Source of the DNA: Myxococcaceae bacterium
GTDB lineage: Bacteria > Myxococcota > Myxococcia > Myxococcales > Myxococcaceae
Assembly (NCBI GenBank): GCA_018262385.1
Contig: JAGSPQ010000044.1
Location: forward strand, 1 to 9,822
DNA: 9,822 bases
Reading direction: 5' to 3'
The position numbers and the translations under genes are program-made. Numbering within the stretch: position 1 is the stretch's first letter; the number at the start of each line of letters is the position of its first letter. Below are positions 1 to 4,945 of this stretch, piece after piece. Below the pieces are notes generated by a model. That model did not search any database. It was given only the letters and a program-made list of their open reading frames with translations, and had not been told where the DNA came from.

Positions 1-453
1 CGCCGGGACCCGCTTCGAAGAGGTCGGGCCGGTGGCGGTCGCGCCGACCGAGACGCCGGCGAACACCGAGCTGACTTCCGGGACGTCGCTTGCCCGCTTC
101 CAGTCGGCCATCCCCTGTTTCCACAGGTAGGTGCGCAGGGTCAGCTCGCCGGCCTTCACCTTTCCTTCGAGGCCCTTCATGTCGAACGGGCCCAGCTGCT
201 TGCCCTTCACCATCGCGAACCACTGGGCGGTGACGTCCATCGCCGGCATCGCGCGGGTCCGCTCCTCTTCCCAGGGGCTGCTGCCGACGGCCGCGGGAGC
301 GCCGCCCAGCTCGAGGCCGGCGGGGACGGGGGCGGGGCCCTGCACCGAGATCAGGTTCTGGCATTGCTTACAGCGGATCTTCACCGACTTGCCGCGAACC
401 TTGTCGTCGGCAATCGAGTACCGCTTGTTGCACTTGTCGCAGGTGACGTTCAC
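1..453 (-). CDS. Zinc-ribbon + GYF-domain protein, N-terminal part (GltJ-like layout), runs off the left edge
   Basis: The first 151 residues are visible. An N-terminal C4 zinc ribbon of the MJ0042 type has C5-x2-C8 and C28-x2-C31. An Ala/Pro/Gly linker follows, then a GYF_2-like domain at about residues 77-131 (QWFAMVKGKQLGPFDMKGL, then a conserved LWKQGMADWKRA block). This order matches the cytoplasmic N-terminus of GltJ, the myxobacterial gliding-motility protein in which both domains contact regulators before a membrane segment and a TonB-like C-terminus. Several myxobacterial paralogues share the layout, so GltJ identity is not proven. Start: GTG at 453 is the first possible start, because an in-frame TGA lies 18 nt upstream and no start codon lies between. 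The ribosome-binding site is weak (purine stretch GGAAA). The gene is divergent from the FYDLN gene across 144 bp. Domain calls are from sequence pattern; everything after residue 151 is unknown. Confidence 0.8.
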   Translation of the reverse strand, partial: MNVTCDKCNKRYSIADDKVRGKSVKIRCKQCQNLISVQGPAPVPAGLELGGAPAAVGSSPWEEERTRAMPAMDVTAQWFAMVKGKQLGPFDMKGLEGKVKAGELTLRTYLWKQGMADWKRASDVPEVSSVFAGVSVGATATGPTSSKRVPA

Positions 454-518
454 GCAGAGGTTTCCGGCCCTTCAAAGCTGAGACAGACGAACTAAGCAAA
501 AGGTTACCGCGCCCGTCG

Positions 519-547
519 TTGACTTGGAACGGACACGGCCATACACA
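519..547 (+). promoter_or_regulatory. Putative sigma-70 promoter for the FYDLN gene
   Basis: TTGACT at 519-524 is separated by exactly 17 nt from TACACA at 542-547. This resembles a vegetative -35/-10 pair and lies in the divergent intergenic region, about 50 nt upstream of the start at 598. On the other strand a weaker TTGCTT-N17-TTTGAA can be drawn for the zinc-ribbon/GYF gene. Pattern match only. Confidence 0.45.
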
Positions 548-597
548 CCCCGCCCTTCAGAGACACCTCCGCCCACACGAAAGGAGGGCGCCATCAA

Positions 598-876
598 ATG
601 CCGTCCGCAAAAGATCTCGGAAACAAATTCATCTGCTTCAAGTGCAACTCCAAATTCTACGATCTGAAGAAGCCTGATCCGGTCTGCCCGAAGTGCGGCG
701 CCGATCAGCGCGACAGCCCGGCGAACCGCCCGACCGAAGGCCGGCGCGGCCGGCTGGCCTCGGTGCCGAAGATCATCGAGCCGATCGAGCCAGGCGAGGC
801 GGTGGCGAAGACCGACGAGGACGAAGAAGAGATCGAAGAGTTCGAAGACGAAGAGGCGACCGAAGAAGACGTCTGA
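598..876 (+). CDS. FYDLN acid-tail zinc-ribbon protein (TIGR02300-like)
   Basis: A 92-residue cytoplasmic protein of unknown function. The N-terminal half is a small zinc ribbon with C13-x2-C16 and C30-x2-C33. The family signature FYDLKK lies at 20-25, one residue off the canonical FYDLNK. The C-terminal third, from about residue 72, is almost entirely Glu/Asp and ends at Val92. This two-part design, a CXXC pair plus FYDLN followed by an acidic tail, is what defines the TIGR02300 family, known mainly from Proteobacteria and relatives; no biochemical role is established to my knowledge. Start: ATG at 598 with a strong AAGGAGG at 581-587 and 10-nt spacing. The ORF is GC-biased at third positions. 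The acidic tail suggests a partner-binding or nucleic-acid-mimic role, but that is speculation. The family call is strong; function is unknown. Confidence 0.9.
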   Translation: MPSAKDLGNKFICFKCNSKFYDLKKPDPVCPKCGADQRDSPANRPTEGRRGRLASVPKIIEPIEPGEAVAKTDEDEEEIEEFEDEEATEEDV

Positions 877-881
877 CGTCT
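867..881. repeat. Perfect 7-bp inverted repeat spanning a stop codon
   Basis: AGACGTC-T-GACGTCT is a perfect inverted repeat with a 1-nt centre. The TGA of the FYDLN gene (874-876) sits in it. The loop is too short for an RNA hairpin and no T-run follows, so it does not look like an intrinsic terminator. A dimeric protein-binding site or chance are both possible. Confidence 0.35.
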
Positions 882-931
882 CCCCGATCGTTCCCGTTTT
901 CAACAAAAGGTCTGGCCCGATCGCGCTGGCG

Positions 932-1081
932 TCAGCGCTTGAGCTCGGCGATCGCCTGCCGAATCAAGGCGTAGAGCTGGGTGCCAATCGCCTGCTCCCC
1001 GGCGGGGCGCGGCTTGGGTCTGGGTGCGGTCGCGGCGCTGGTCATTTTCACATTCCCCTGCTGGTTCTTGGGCGAGCCCAT
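932..1081 (-). CDS. Possible small protein (49 aa, or 37 aa from an internal ATG)
   Basis: A short minus-strand reading frame in an otherwise empty stretch. It encodes a basic, Pro/Ala-rich N-terminus (PRPKPRP) followed by a segment that reads as an amphipathic helix (GTQLYALIRQAIAELKR) up to the stop. About 88% of its third codon positions are G or C, as in the neighbouring real genes. There are two candidate starts. The ATG at 1081 has AGAGAGG about 9 nt upstream. The ATG at 1045 (37 aa) has AGGGGA with 8-nt spacing, which is arguably better. It follows the lipoprotein gene on the same strand after 105 nt and could be co-transcribed. I recognise no family. The alternative is chance, since GC-rich DNA easily yields short open frames. 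Confidence 0.45.
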   Translation of the reverse strand: MGSPKNQQGNVKMTSAATAPRPKPRPAGEQAIGTQLYALIRQAIAELKR

Positions 1082-1186
1082 CCTCAGCAACCTCTCTGCC
1101 GCCTTTAACGCACAGAGGAGCCAAAGGATTTCCGAGGGGTTTGCCCGCCTCCGCGGTGGGAAAACAGCGACGCCGGTGTCACGGAG

Positions 1187-1978
1187 TCACGGTACGGGAG
1201 TGTCGGACAGTTCCCACCCGAGCTCGATCGGCGTCCCGGCGTCGGCGTGCACCTCGACGTCGATCCGCTTCTCGCCCAGCCGCGGGTGCCAGAGCTTGAG
1301 CGGACGGCGGCCGACGGGCACGGCGTCGATCCGGAAGCGGCCCTCGGCGTCGGTCACCGCGTAGAGATCGTGCGCGAAGGTGGCGACCCACGCCGCCATC
1401 CACGGATGAACGTCGCAGTGCAGCCGGATGATCGACGGCGCGGCGGGCAGCGGCTTTTCGAAGGTGAGGTTCTCGAGCGGCATCGCGACGTTGAAGACCG
1501 CGGTGCGGTCGTTCATCGCGCGGACGTTGTGCATCAGCGGATCGGAGTTCTTCACCTTGATCGATTGGCCCGCGCGGGTGGCGACCACCGGCGGCAGGTA
1601 CACGCACGCCTTCTGATCGACGAAGGCCGGGGAGAAGTGGGCAGGCAGCGGCGCAGGGTGCGCATCGTCGACCGAGACGACCGCCGACTGCAGCGCGCCG
1701 TCGGCGGCGACGATCAGCGAAAGATCCGGCGCCGAGGTTCCGCACACCTTGTGGAGCCTCGCATCGAGCGGCTGCGGCTTGAGCGCCGGCAGCTTTCCGC
1801 GCGCGGTGACGCGGCCTTCGATCCATCCGGTCGGGCCCGAAGGAGCGGCGAGCGGCGCCGGCGCAGTCACTGCGGGTGGCGCGTCTTGCTTGCAGGCGGT
1901 AAGCAGGATCAACGCGGCGCCGAAAAGTGTTTTGGATCGCCGCAAACCTTGTTGGTAGAAGCAACTGGCACTGCGCAT
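1187..1978 (-). CDS. Lipoprotein with cupredoxin-like copper site and carboxypeptidase-regulatory-like domain
   Basis: A 263-residue secreted lipoprotein. A positively charged N-terminus and hydrophobic run end in lipobox LLTAC, with the lipidated Cys at 29; an Ala/Pro linker follows to about residue 50. A beta-rich domain (about 52-200) carries H150 (in DPLMHNVRA) and C188-x2-H191-x2-M194 (in HCDVHPWM). This is the His/Cys/His/Met set of plastocyanin-type copper proteins, though plastocyanin has longer Cys-to-Met spacing. Residues about 204-250 (VTDAEGRFRIDAVPVG) look like a carboxypeptidase-regulatory-like beta-sandwich, which often stabilises or tethers secreted proteins. Similar proteins are often annotated as methylamine-utilisation-like or plastocyanin-like. 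A periplasmic electron-transfer or copper-binding role is inferred. ATG 1978 has no clear ribosome-binding site; a CATAAC at 1990-1985 would fit a leaderless transcript. A TTG at 1945 would still leave a usable signal peptide. The 5' end lies 28 bp from a divergent gene. Confidence 0.8.
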   Translation of the reverse strand: MRSASCFYQQGLRRSKTLFGAALILLTACKQDAPPAVTAPAPLAAPSGPTGWIEGRVTARGKLPALKPQPLDARLHKVCGTSAPDLSLIVAADGALQSAVVSVDDAHPAPLPAHFSPAFVDQKACVYLPPVVATRAGQSIKVKNSDPLMHNVRAMNDRTAVFNVAMPLENLTFEKPLPAAPSIIRLHCDVHPWMAAWVATFAHDLYAVTDAEGRFRIDAVPVGRRPLKLWHPRLGEKRIDVEVHADAGTPIELGWELSDTPVP

Positions 1979-1996
1979 GCGCGCGTTATGTCGTAC

Positions 1997-2001
1997 GGAG
2001 G
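1997..2001 (+). promoter_or_regulatory. Ribosome-binding site that fixes a TTG start
   Basis: GGAGG lies 5 nt before TTG at 2007. An in-frame ATG at 1977 has no such site and would add ten residues unlike the family, whose members typically begin close to a REKLLAL-like segment. The TTG is therefore preferred. Confidence 0.75.
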
Positions 2002-2006
2002 CTTTT

Positions 2007-2723
2007 TTGCGGGAGAAATTGTTGGCACTGGTCGCGCTCCAGAAGGTGGACATGGAGATCGCCGCGCTCAATAAGTCAGCGGGCGAGTACCCGAAGCAGA
2101 TCGCCGAGCTGGAGCAGTTGCTCGGCGCAGCACGCAGCGCCACGGAAGCAGAGCGCGCGAAGCTGACGGATCTCGATCGTCAGAAGGCGACGATGGAGCA
2201 GACGATCATCGAAGAGAAGGACAAGGTGAAGAAGTGGGAAGCGCGGCTGACCGAGCAGCGCTCGACCCGCGAGTACTCCGCGCTCGCGCGGGAGATCGAC
2301 ATCGCGAAGAAGACCAACCTCACGATGGCCGAAGACCTGATCGAGCTGGGCAAGGCGCAGGCGACTCAGCGCACTGCCTTCCAGGCGAAGGAAGCCGAGT
2401 TCCTCGGTCGCGCCAGGGAGCTGGGCGAGAAGATGGGCGCGCTGCGGACGAAGCTGGCCGCGGTGGAAGCAGAGGTGAAGGGCATCGGGGGTCGTCGCGA
2501 GGAAGCGGCCAGGAAGGTCGATCCCGGACTGATCAAGCGTTACGAGCACATCAAGAAGAAGAAGCTGCCTGCGATGGTCGCGGTGGTGGCCCCGGGTACC
2601 TGCAACGGGTGCCGGATGAACGTCCCGGCTCAGATGTACAACACGCTGCGCACCACCCTCGGGTACGACCTATGTCCCTCCTGCCAGCGCATCATTCACG
2701 CCGCCGAGGCGCTCGAAGGGTAG
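2007..2723 (+). CDS. Coiled-coil C4-type zinc-ribbon protein (COG1579 / zf-RING_7 family)
   Basis: A 238-residue cytoplasmic protein from the TTG start. Residues about 5-170 are charged, heptad-like sequence rich in Glu, Lys, Ala and Leu, predicted as a long helical hairpin. A short linker (VDPGLIKRYEHIKKKKLPAM) leads to a C-terminal zinc ribbon with C199-x2-C202 and C223-x2-C226 (TCNGCRMNVP and LCPSCQRII). This is the layout of COG1579, a widespread family that includes Helicobacter HP0958, an RpoN chaperone and flagellar factor, and Chlamydia CT398. The general role is unsettled; nucleic-acid binding has been proposed. The RNase H gene starts 29 nt downstream, so the two are probably one transcript. 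The same pairing occurs in mycobacteria (Rv2229c-Rv2228c, from memory), which suggests a functional link. The family call is strong; the cellular role is not known from sequence. Confidence 0.92.
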   Translation: MREKLLALVALQKVDMEIAALNKSAGEYPKQIAELEQLLGAARSATEAERAKLTDLDRQKATMEQTIIEEKDKVKKWEARLTEQRSTREYSALAREIDIAKKTNLTMAEDLIELGKAQATQRTAFQAKEAEFLGRARELGEKMGALRTKLAAVEAEVKGIGGRREEAARKVDPGLIKRYEHIKKKKLPAMVAVVAPGTCNGCRMNVPAQMYNTLRTTLGYDLCPSCQRIIHAAEALEG

Positions 2724-2752
2724 CTGCAGCAACCAGGGCTGAAGACCGCCGC

Positions 2753-3337
2753 GTGCCAAAGAAAATCACTCCCGACGCCGAGCTGCTGCAGTTCATCGCG
2801 CGCGAAGAACCCCTGTCCGCCACCCTCGAGGCCTACCCTCACGTCAGCCGGGATCGGCTGAAGAAGCTGCTGGCCCGCGCGGCCGACACGATCGGCGACG
2901 GGGCCACCCACGCGGTCGAAGAGAACGGAGCGTTCGAGCGGCTGCGCGTCTACTCCGACGGAGCGGCGCGCGGGAACCCCGGGCTGTCGGGCGCGGGCGC
3001 GGTGCTGGTCGAGCCGTCGGGGCAGGTGGTCGATCGGCTGGGCAAGTTCCTCGGCGTGCAGACCAACAACTACGCCGAGTACATGGGGCTGTTGATCGGC
3101 CTGCGACGGGCGCGGGACCTGGGCGTGCGCGAGATCGAGGTGTTCGCCGACAGCGAGCTGATGATTCGGCAGCTCGGCGGGCGGTACCAGGTGAAGAGCG
3201 CGACGCTGCGGCCGCTGTACGAGGAAGCGGTGAAGCTGCTGAACGATTTTTCCCGGGTGAAGCTGGTCCACGTGCCGCGCGAGATGAACAAGGCGGCGGA
3301 CGAGATGAGCAACCGGGCGATCGAAGAGCGGATGTAA
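2753..3337 (+). CDS. rnhA: Ribonuclease HI with N-terminal extension
   Basis: A 194-residue protein. Residues about 63-194 form an RNase H fold with the four expected acidic residues: D69 (YSDGAARGNPG), E109 (NNYAEYMGL), D133 (FADSELMIRQL) and D183 (NKAADEMSN), with H173 in VHVPRE. It should cleave the RNA strand of RNA-DNA hybrids, acting on R-loops and primer remnants. The sequence resembles the short RNase HI type found in archaea, Actinobacteria and many delta-type bacteria rather than E. coli RnhA, and it lacks an obvious basic handle region. Residues 1-60 are an extra helical segment (LLQFIAREEPLSATLEAY, then HVSRDRLKKLLARAAD) that resembles a small helix-turn-helix and is not the usual hybrid-binding domain. 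GTG at 2753 is chosen because the family-like sequence begins there; the ribosome-binding site is weak. It follows the COG1579 gene by 29 nt. Confidence 0.9.
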   Translation: MPKKITPDAELLQFIAREEPLSATLEAYPHVSRDRLKKLLARAADTIGDGATHAVEENGAFERLRVYSDGAARGNPGLSGAGAVLVEPSGQVVDRLGKFLGVQTNNYAEYMGLLIGLRRARDLGVREIEVFADSELMIRQLGGRYQVKSATLRPLYEEAVKLLNDFSRVKLVHVPREMNKAADEMSNRAIEERM

Positions 3338-3367
3338 CTCGATCGATAAGTTCGGGTCGCTCGCTGG

Positions 3368-3373
3368 TAGTCT
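3368..3373 (+). promoter_or_regulatory. -10-like TAGTCT close to a start codon
   Basis: TAGTCT lies 9 nt before the ATG at 3383 and no ribosome-binding site is visible between them. Transcription starting about 7-10 nt downstream would give a leaderless or nearly leaderless mRNA. No convincing -35 element is seen, so this is tentative. Confidence 0.3.
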
Positions 3374-3382
3374 GCTCAACCC

Positions 3383-4372
3383 ATGACGCTCACGCTGGCT
3401 TTGCTGGCTTCGCTCGCGCTCGGACAAACCAACTGCCCCCCCGGCCAGACGGTGTCGGGTGACACCCAGGGTCACTGCTGTTGGCCGGAGCAGGCGTGGT
3501 CGGCCTCGCGGCAGACCTGCGTCGGAATCCCGCGGTGCCCTGCGGGGCTGTCGGTGCAGCAAGAGAGCTGCGCGGTGGTGTGCCCTCCAGGGATGGCGGT
3601 GGGCTCCGAGACCGCCGGCCACTGCTGCTGGCCAGCGCAGGTCTGGTCGGGCTCGCGGCAGGCGTGCGTGGGGATCCCGCGCTGCCCAGCCGGGATGCGG
3701 GAGCAGGGCGAGGCGTGCGCGGCGCAGGCGAGTCCGGCCGACGTCGGCCCGCCGCCGGTGCCTCCGCCTGCGCCTCCGCCCACGGCTCCTCCGACTCCGA
3801 GCGCCGAGCCGCCGCCCCCCGCGGTGCCGCAGGCGGGATCTCCGCTCGCGCCCGCCGCCGCCCCGAGCGCGGTGACGTTGATCGACGGCCTCGAGGTTCC
3901 GCCGGGGCACCACGTCGAGCGCCGCGCGCGCAAGGGCCTGGTGGTTTCCGGAGCGGCGGTGCTGGGCGGCGGCTGGTTGATCTCGGTGCTGGTGGCGGTC
4001 GGCGGGGGCATCTACGCCGCCTTCGAGCCGACCAACACCTGCTGGGGCTTCGTCTCGACGGTAGGCTGGATTCCGCTGGTCGGCGCCCCGATCGCGCTCC
4101 TCGGTCAGAGCAACCCGGCGCTGAGGACCGACGGCGGGAAGCAGTGCACGCAGGACGGCCTCTATCCGATCGGCGTCGGGGTCGGAGTCGTCTCCACCGC
4201 GATGCAGTGGGCCGGGCTGACGATGCTGGTCCTCGGGCTCACCCTGCGCGCCCCGGTGGTGGTCGAGGGTCCCCCGGTGGCGAACGCGCCCCCATCCACG
4301 CCCAGCTGGTTCGTCTCGCTCGGCTCGTCCGGCTCGCCGCTCGGAGTGACGGTGGGCCTGCGAGACTGGTGA
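3383..4372 (+). CDS. Exported membrane protein with two Cys-rich repeats and a proline-rich linker
   Basis: A 329-residue protein of no named family that I recognise. The order is: a short signal-like N-terminus (MTLTLALLASLALGQT); two near-identical 49-residue repeats (18-66 and 67-115) with pattern CPPG..., GHCCWP, VGIPRCPAG and a final Cys; a linker at 118-161 rich in Pro and Ala; then about three hydrophobic segments (roughly 186-212, 221-241, 260-288). The C-terminal tail (TPSWFVSLGSSGS...) ends in Trp. Each repeat has six cysteines, which suggests disulfides in the periplasm or at the surface. Similar GHCCWP-type repeats occur, to my recollection, in uncharacterised myxobacterial proteins. 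Two Cys (220, 255) flank the second hydrophobic segment. It follows the RNase H gene by 45 nt but probably has its own promoter. Its stop is 4 nt from that of the convergent DUF2267 gene. Function is unknown; surface binding or envelope sensing is speculation. Confidence 0.8.
   Translation: MTLTLALLASLALGQTNCPPGQTVSGDTQGHCCWPEQAWSASRQTCVGIPRCPAGLSVQQESCAVVCPPGMAVGSETAGHCCWPAQVWSGSRQACVGIPRCPAGMREQGEACAAQASPADVGPPPVPPPAPPPTAPPTPSAEPPPPAVPQAGSPLAPAAAPSAVTLIDGLEVPPGHHVERRARKGLVVSGAAVLGGGWLISVLVAVGGGIYAAFEPTNTCWGFVSTVGWIPLVGAPIALLGQSNPALRTDGGKQCTQDGLYPIGVGVGVVSTAMQWAGLTMLVLGLTLRAPVVVEGPPVANAPPSTPSWFVSLGSSGSPLGVTVGLRDW
3434..3727 (+). repeat. Two tandem 147-bp in-frame repeats encoding Cys-rich modules
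   Basis: Copy 1 is 3434-3580 and copy 2 is 3581-3727, exactly 49 codons each with no gap. Aligned positions keep all six Cys, GHCCWP, the W..SR.. segment and VGIPRCPAG. The differences are scattered, as expected for an older internal duplication under selection rather than a recent slippage. Confidence 0.85.
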
Positions 4373-4376
4373 CCGA

Positions 4377-4805
4377 CTAACCCTGGTGGGACTCCCGGGA
4401 CTCGGGCTCATGCAGCGGGCCCTTGCTGCCGGACTTGAACAGCGGGTCGAAGTCCGCGGGGAGCCCGGCGCGGATCTTGGCCAGCGCGCCCTCGGTGACG
4501 CCCTCTTCGAGCACCTCGAGCACCACCCGCGCGTGGTAGGCGGCGGCGGCGATGTCGACGCTGGTCTCCTCCAGCTCGCGCACCCGCTGGAAGAACTCGG
4601 GCAGCGAGAGGCGGTGAAACTCGCGCCGCTGCTCGAGGAAGCGCCCGATCGGATGCGGCAGCTGCGCGGCGACGTGGGCGGCGGCGCGGTGCTCGGTGCG
4701 CTCGGCCAGGGTTTCTAGAACCGCGCGGATCACGGTCTCGGCTGCTCCGCGCGACGGCAAATGGGCCCGGTGCTGGACCTGCCCGACAAATTCTTCGTGT
4801 GTCAT
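4377..4805 (-). CDS. DUF2267 family protein
   Basis: A 142-residue cytoplasmic, mostly helical protein of unknown function. The N-terminus MTHEEFVGQVQHRAHL, the segment ETVIRAVLETLAER, the LP.PI segment (QLPHPIGRFLE), the FFQRV segment and a closing LPADFDPLF (115-123) are all typical of DUF2267 (COG5502). The family usually has two related helical halves, and both are visible here (about 1-60 and 61-123). The last 19 residues are a polar tail. Start: ATG 4805 with GAGG 8 nt upstream; an in-frame ATG at 4874 would add 23 basic residues not typical of the family. It is divergent from cydA across 140 bp and convergent with the Cys-repeat gene. Family members occur in stress-related contexts in other bacteria, but sharing a control region with cydA here is only suggestive. 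Confidence 0.85.
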   Translation of the reverse strand: MTHEEFVGQVQHRAHLPSRGAAETVIRAVLETLAERTEHRAAAHVAAQLPHPIGRFLEQRREFHRLSLPEFFQRVRELEETSVDIAAAAYHARVVLEVLEEGVTEGALAKIRAGLPADFDPLFKSGSKGPLHEPESRESHQG

Positions 4806-4945
4806 GACCAAATCCTCACCCAAGCCGGTAACGGATTGCGCGGGGTTGTGCCGACGAATCTTCTCCCGGCGCACGTTCTGCGCGCGCTCGACGCCGGCGG
4901 ATGCGGTTGTGTTGTCGAGGGAGCGGCGCTACGCGAGCGGGGGTG
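4806..4945. promoter_or_regulatory. Divergent intergenic region between the DUF2267 gene and cydA
   Basis: This 140-bp region must hold the promoters of both genes. I see no convincing -35/-10 pair on either strand. It contains a GC-rich inverted repeat, GCGCA-CGTTC-TGCGC at 4869-4883, inside a wider CCGGCG (4867-4872)...CGCCGG (4892-4897) pairing. This could be an operator or chance in high-GC DNA. Confidence 0.4.

Noticed and set aside
1146..1165. Possible terminator hairpin CCCGCC-TCCGC-GGTGGG
   Set aside because: No T-run follows on either strand in the right orientation, and on the minus strand the stem has a mismatch.
1178..1192. Direct repeat GTCACGG-A-GTCACGG at the lipoprotein stop
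   Set aside because: Two 7-bp copies only, partly inside coding sequence, with no further copies nearby; probably chance.
1179..2074. Additional long frames on both strands across the lipoprotein gene
   Set aside because: Only the minus-strand frame ending at 1187 has a lipobox and conserved copper-ligand motifs; the others are compositional shadows.
2696..4411. Long minus-strand frame opposite the RNase H and Cys-repeat genes
   Set aside because: Its translation is Arg/Gln/His-rich and domain-free, while the plus strand encodes clear RNase H motifs and the repeat protein.
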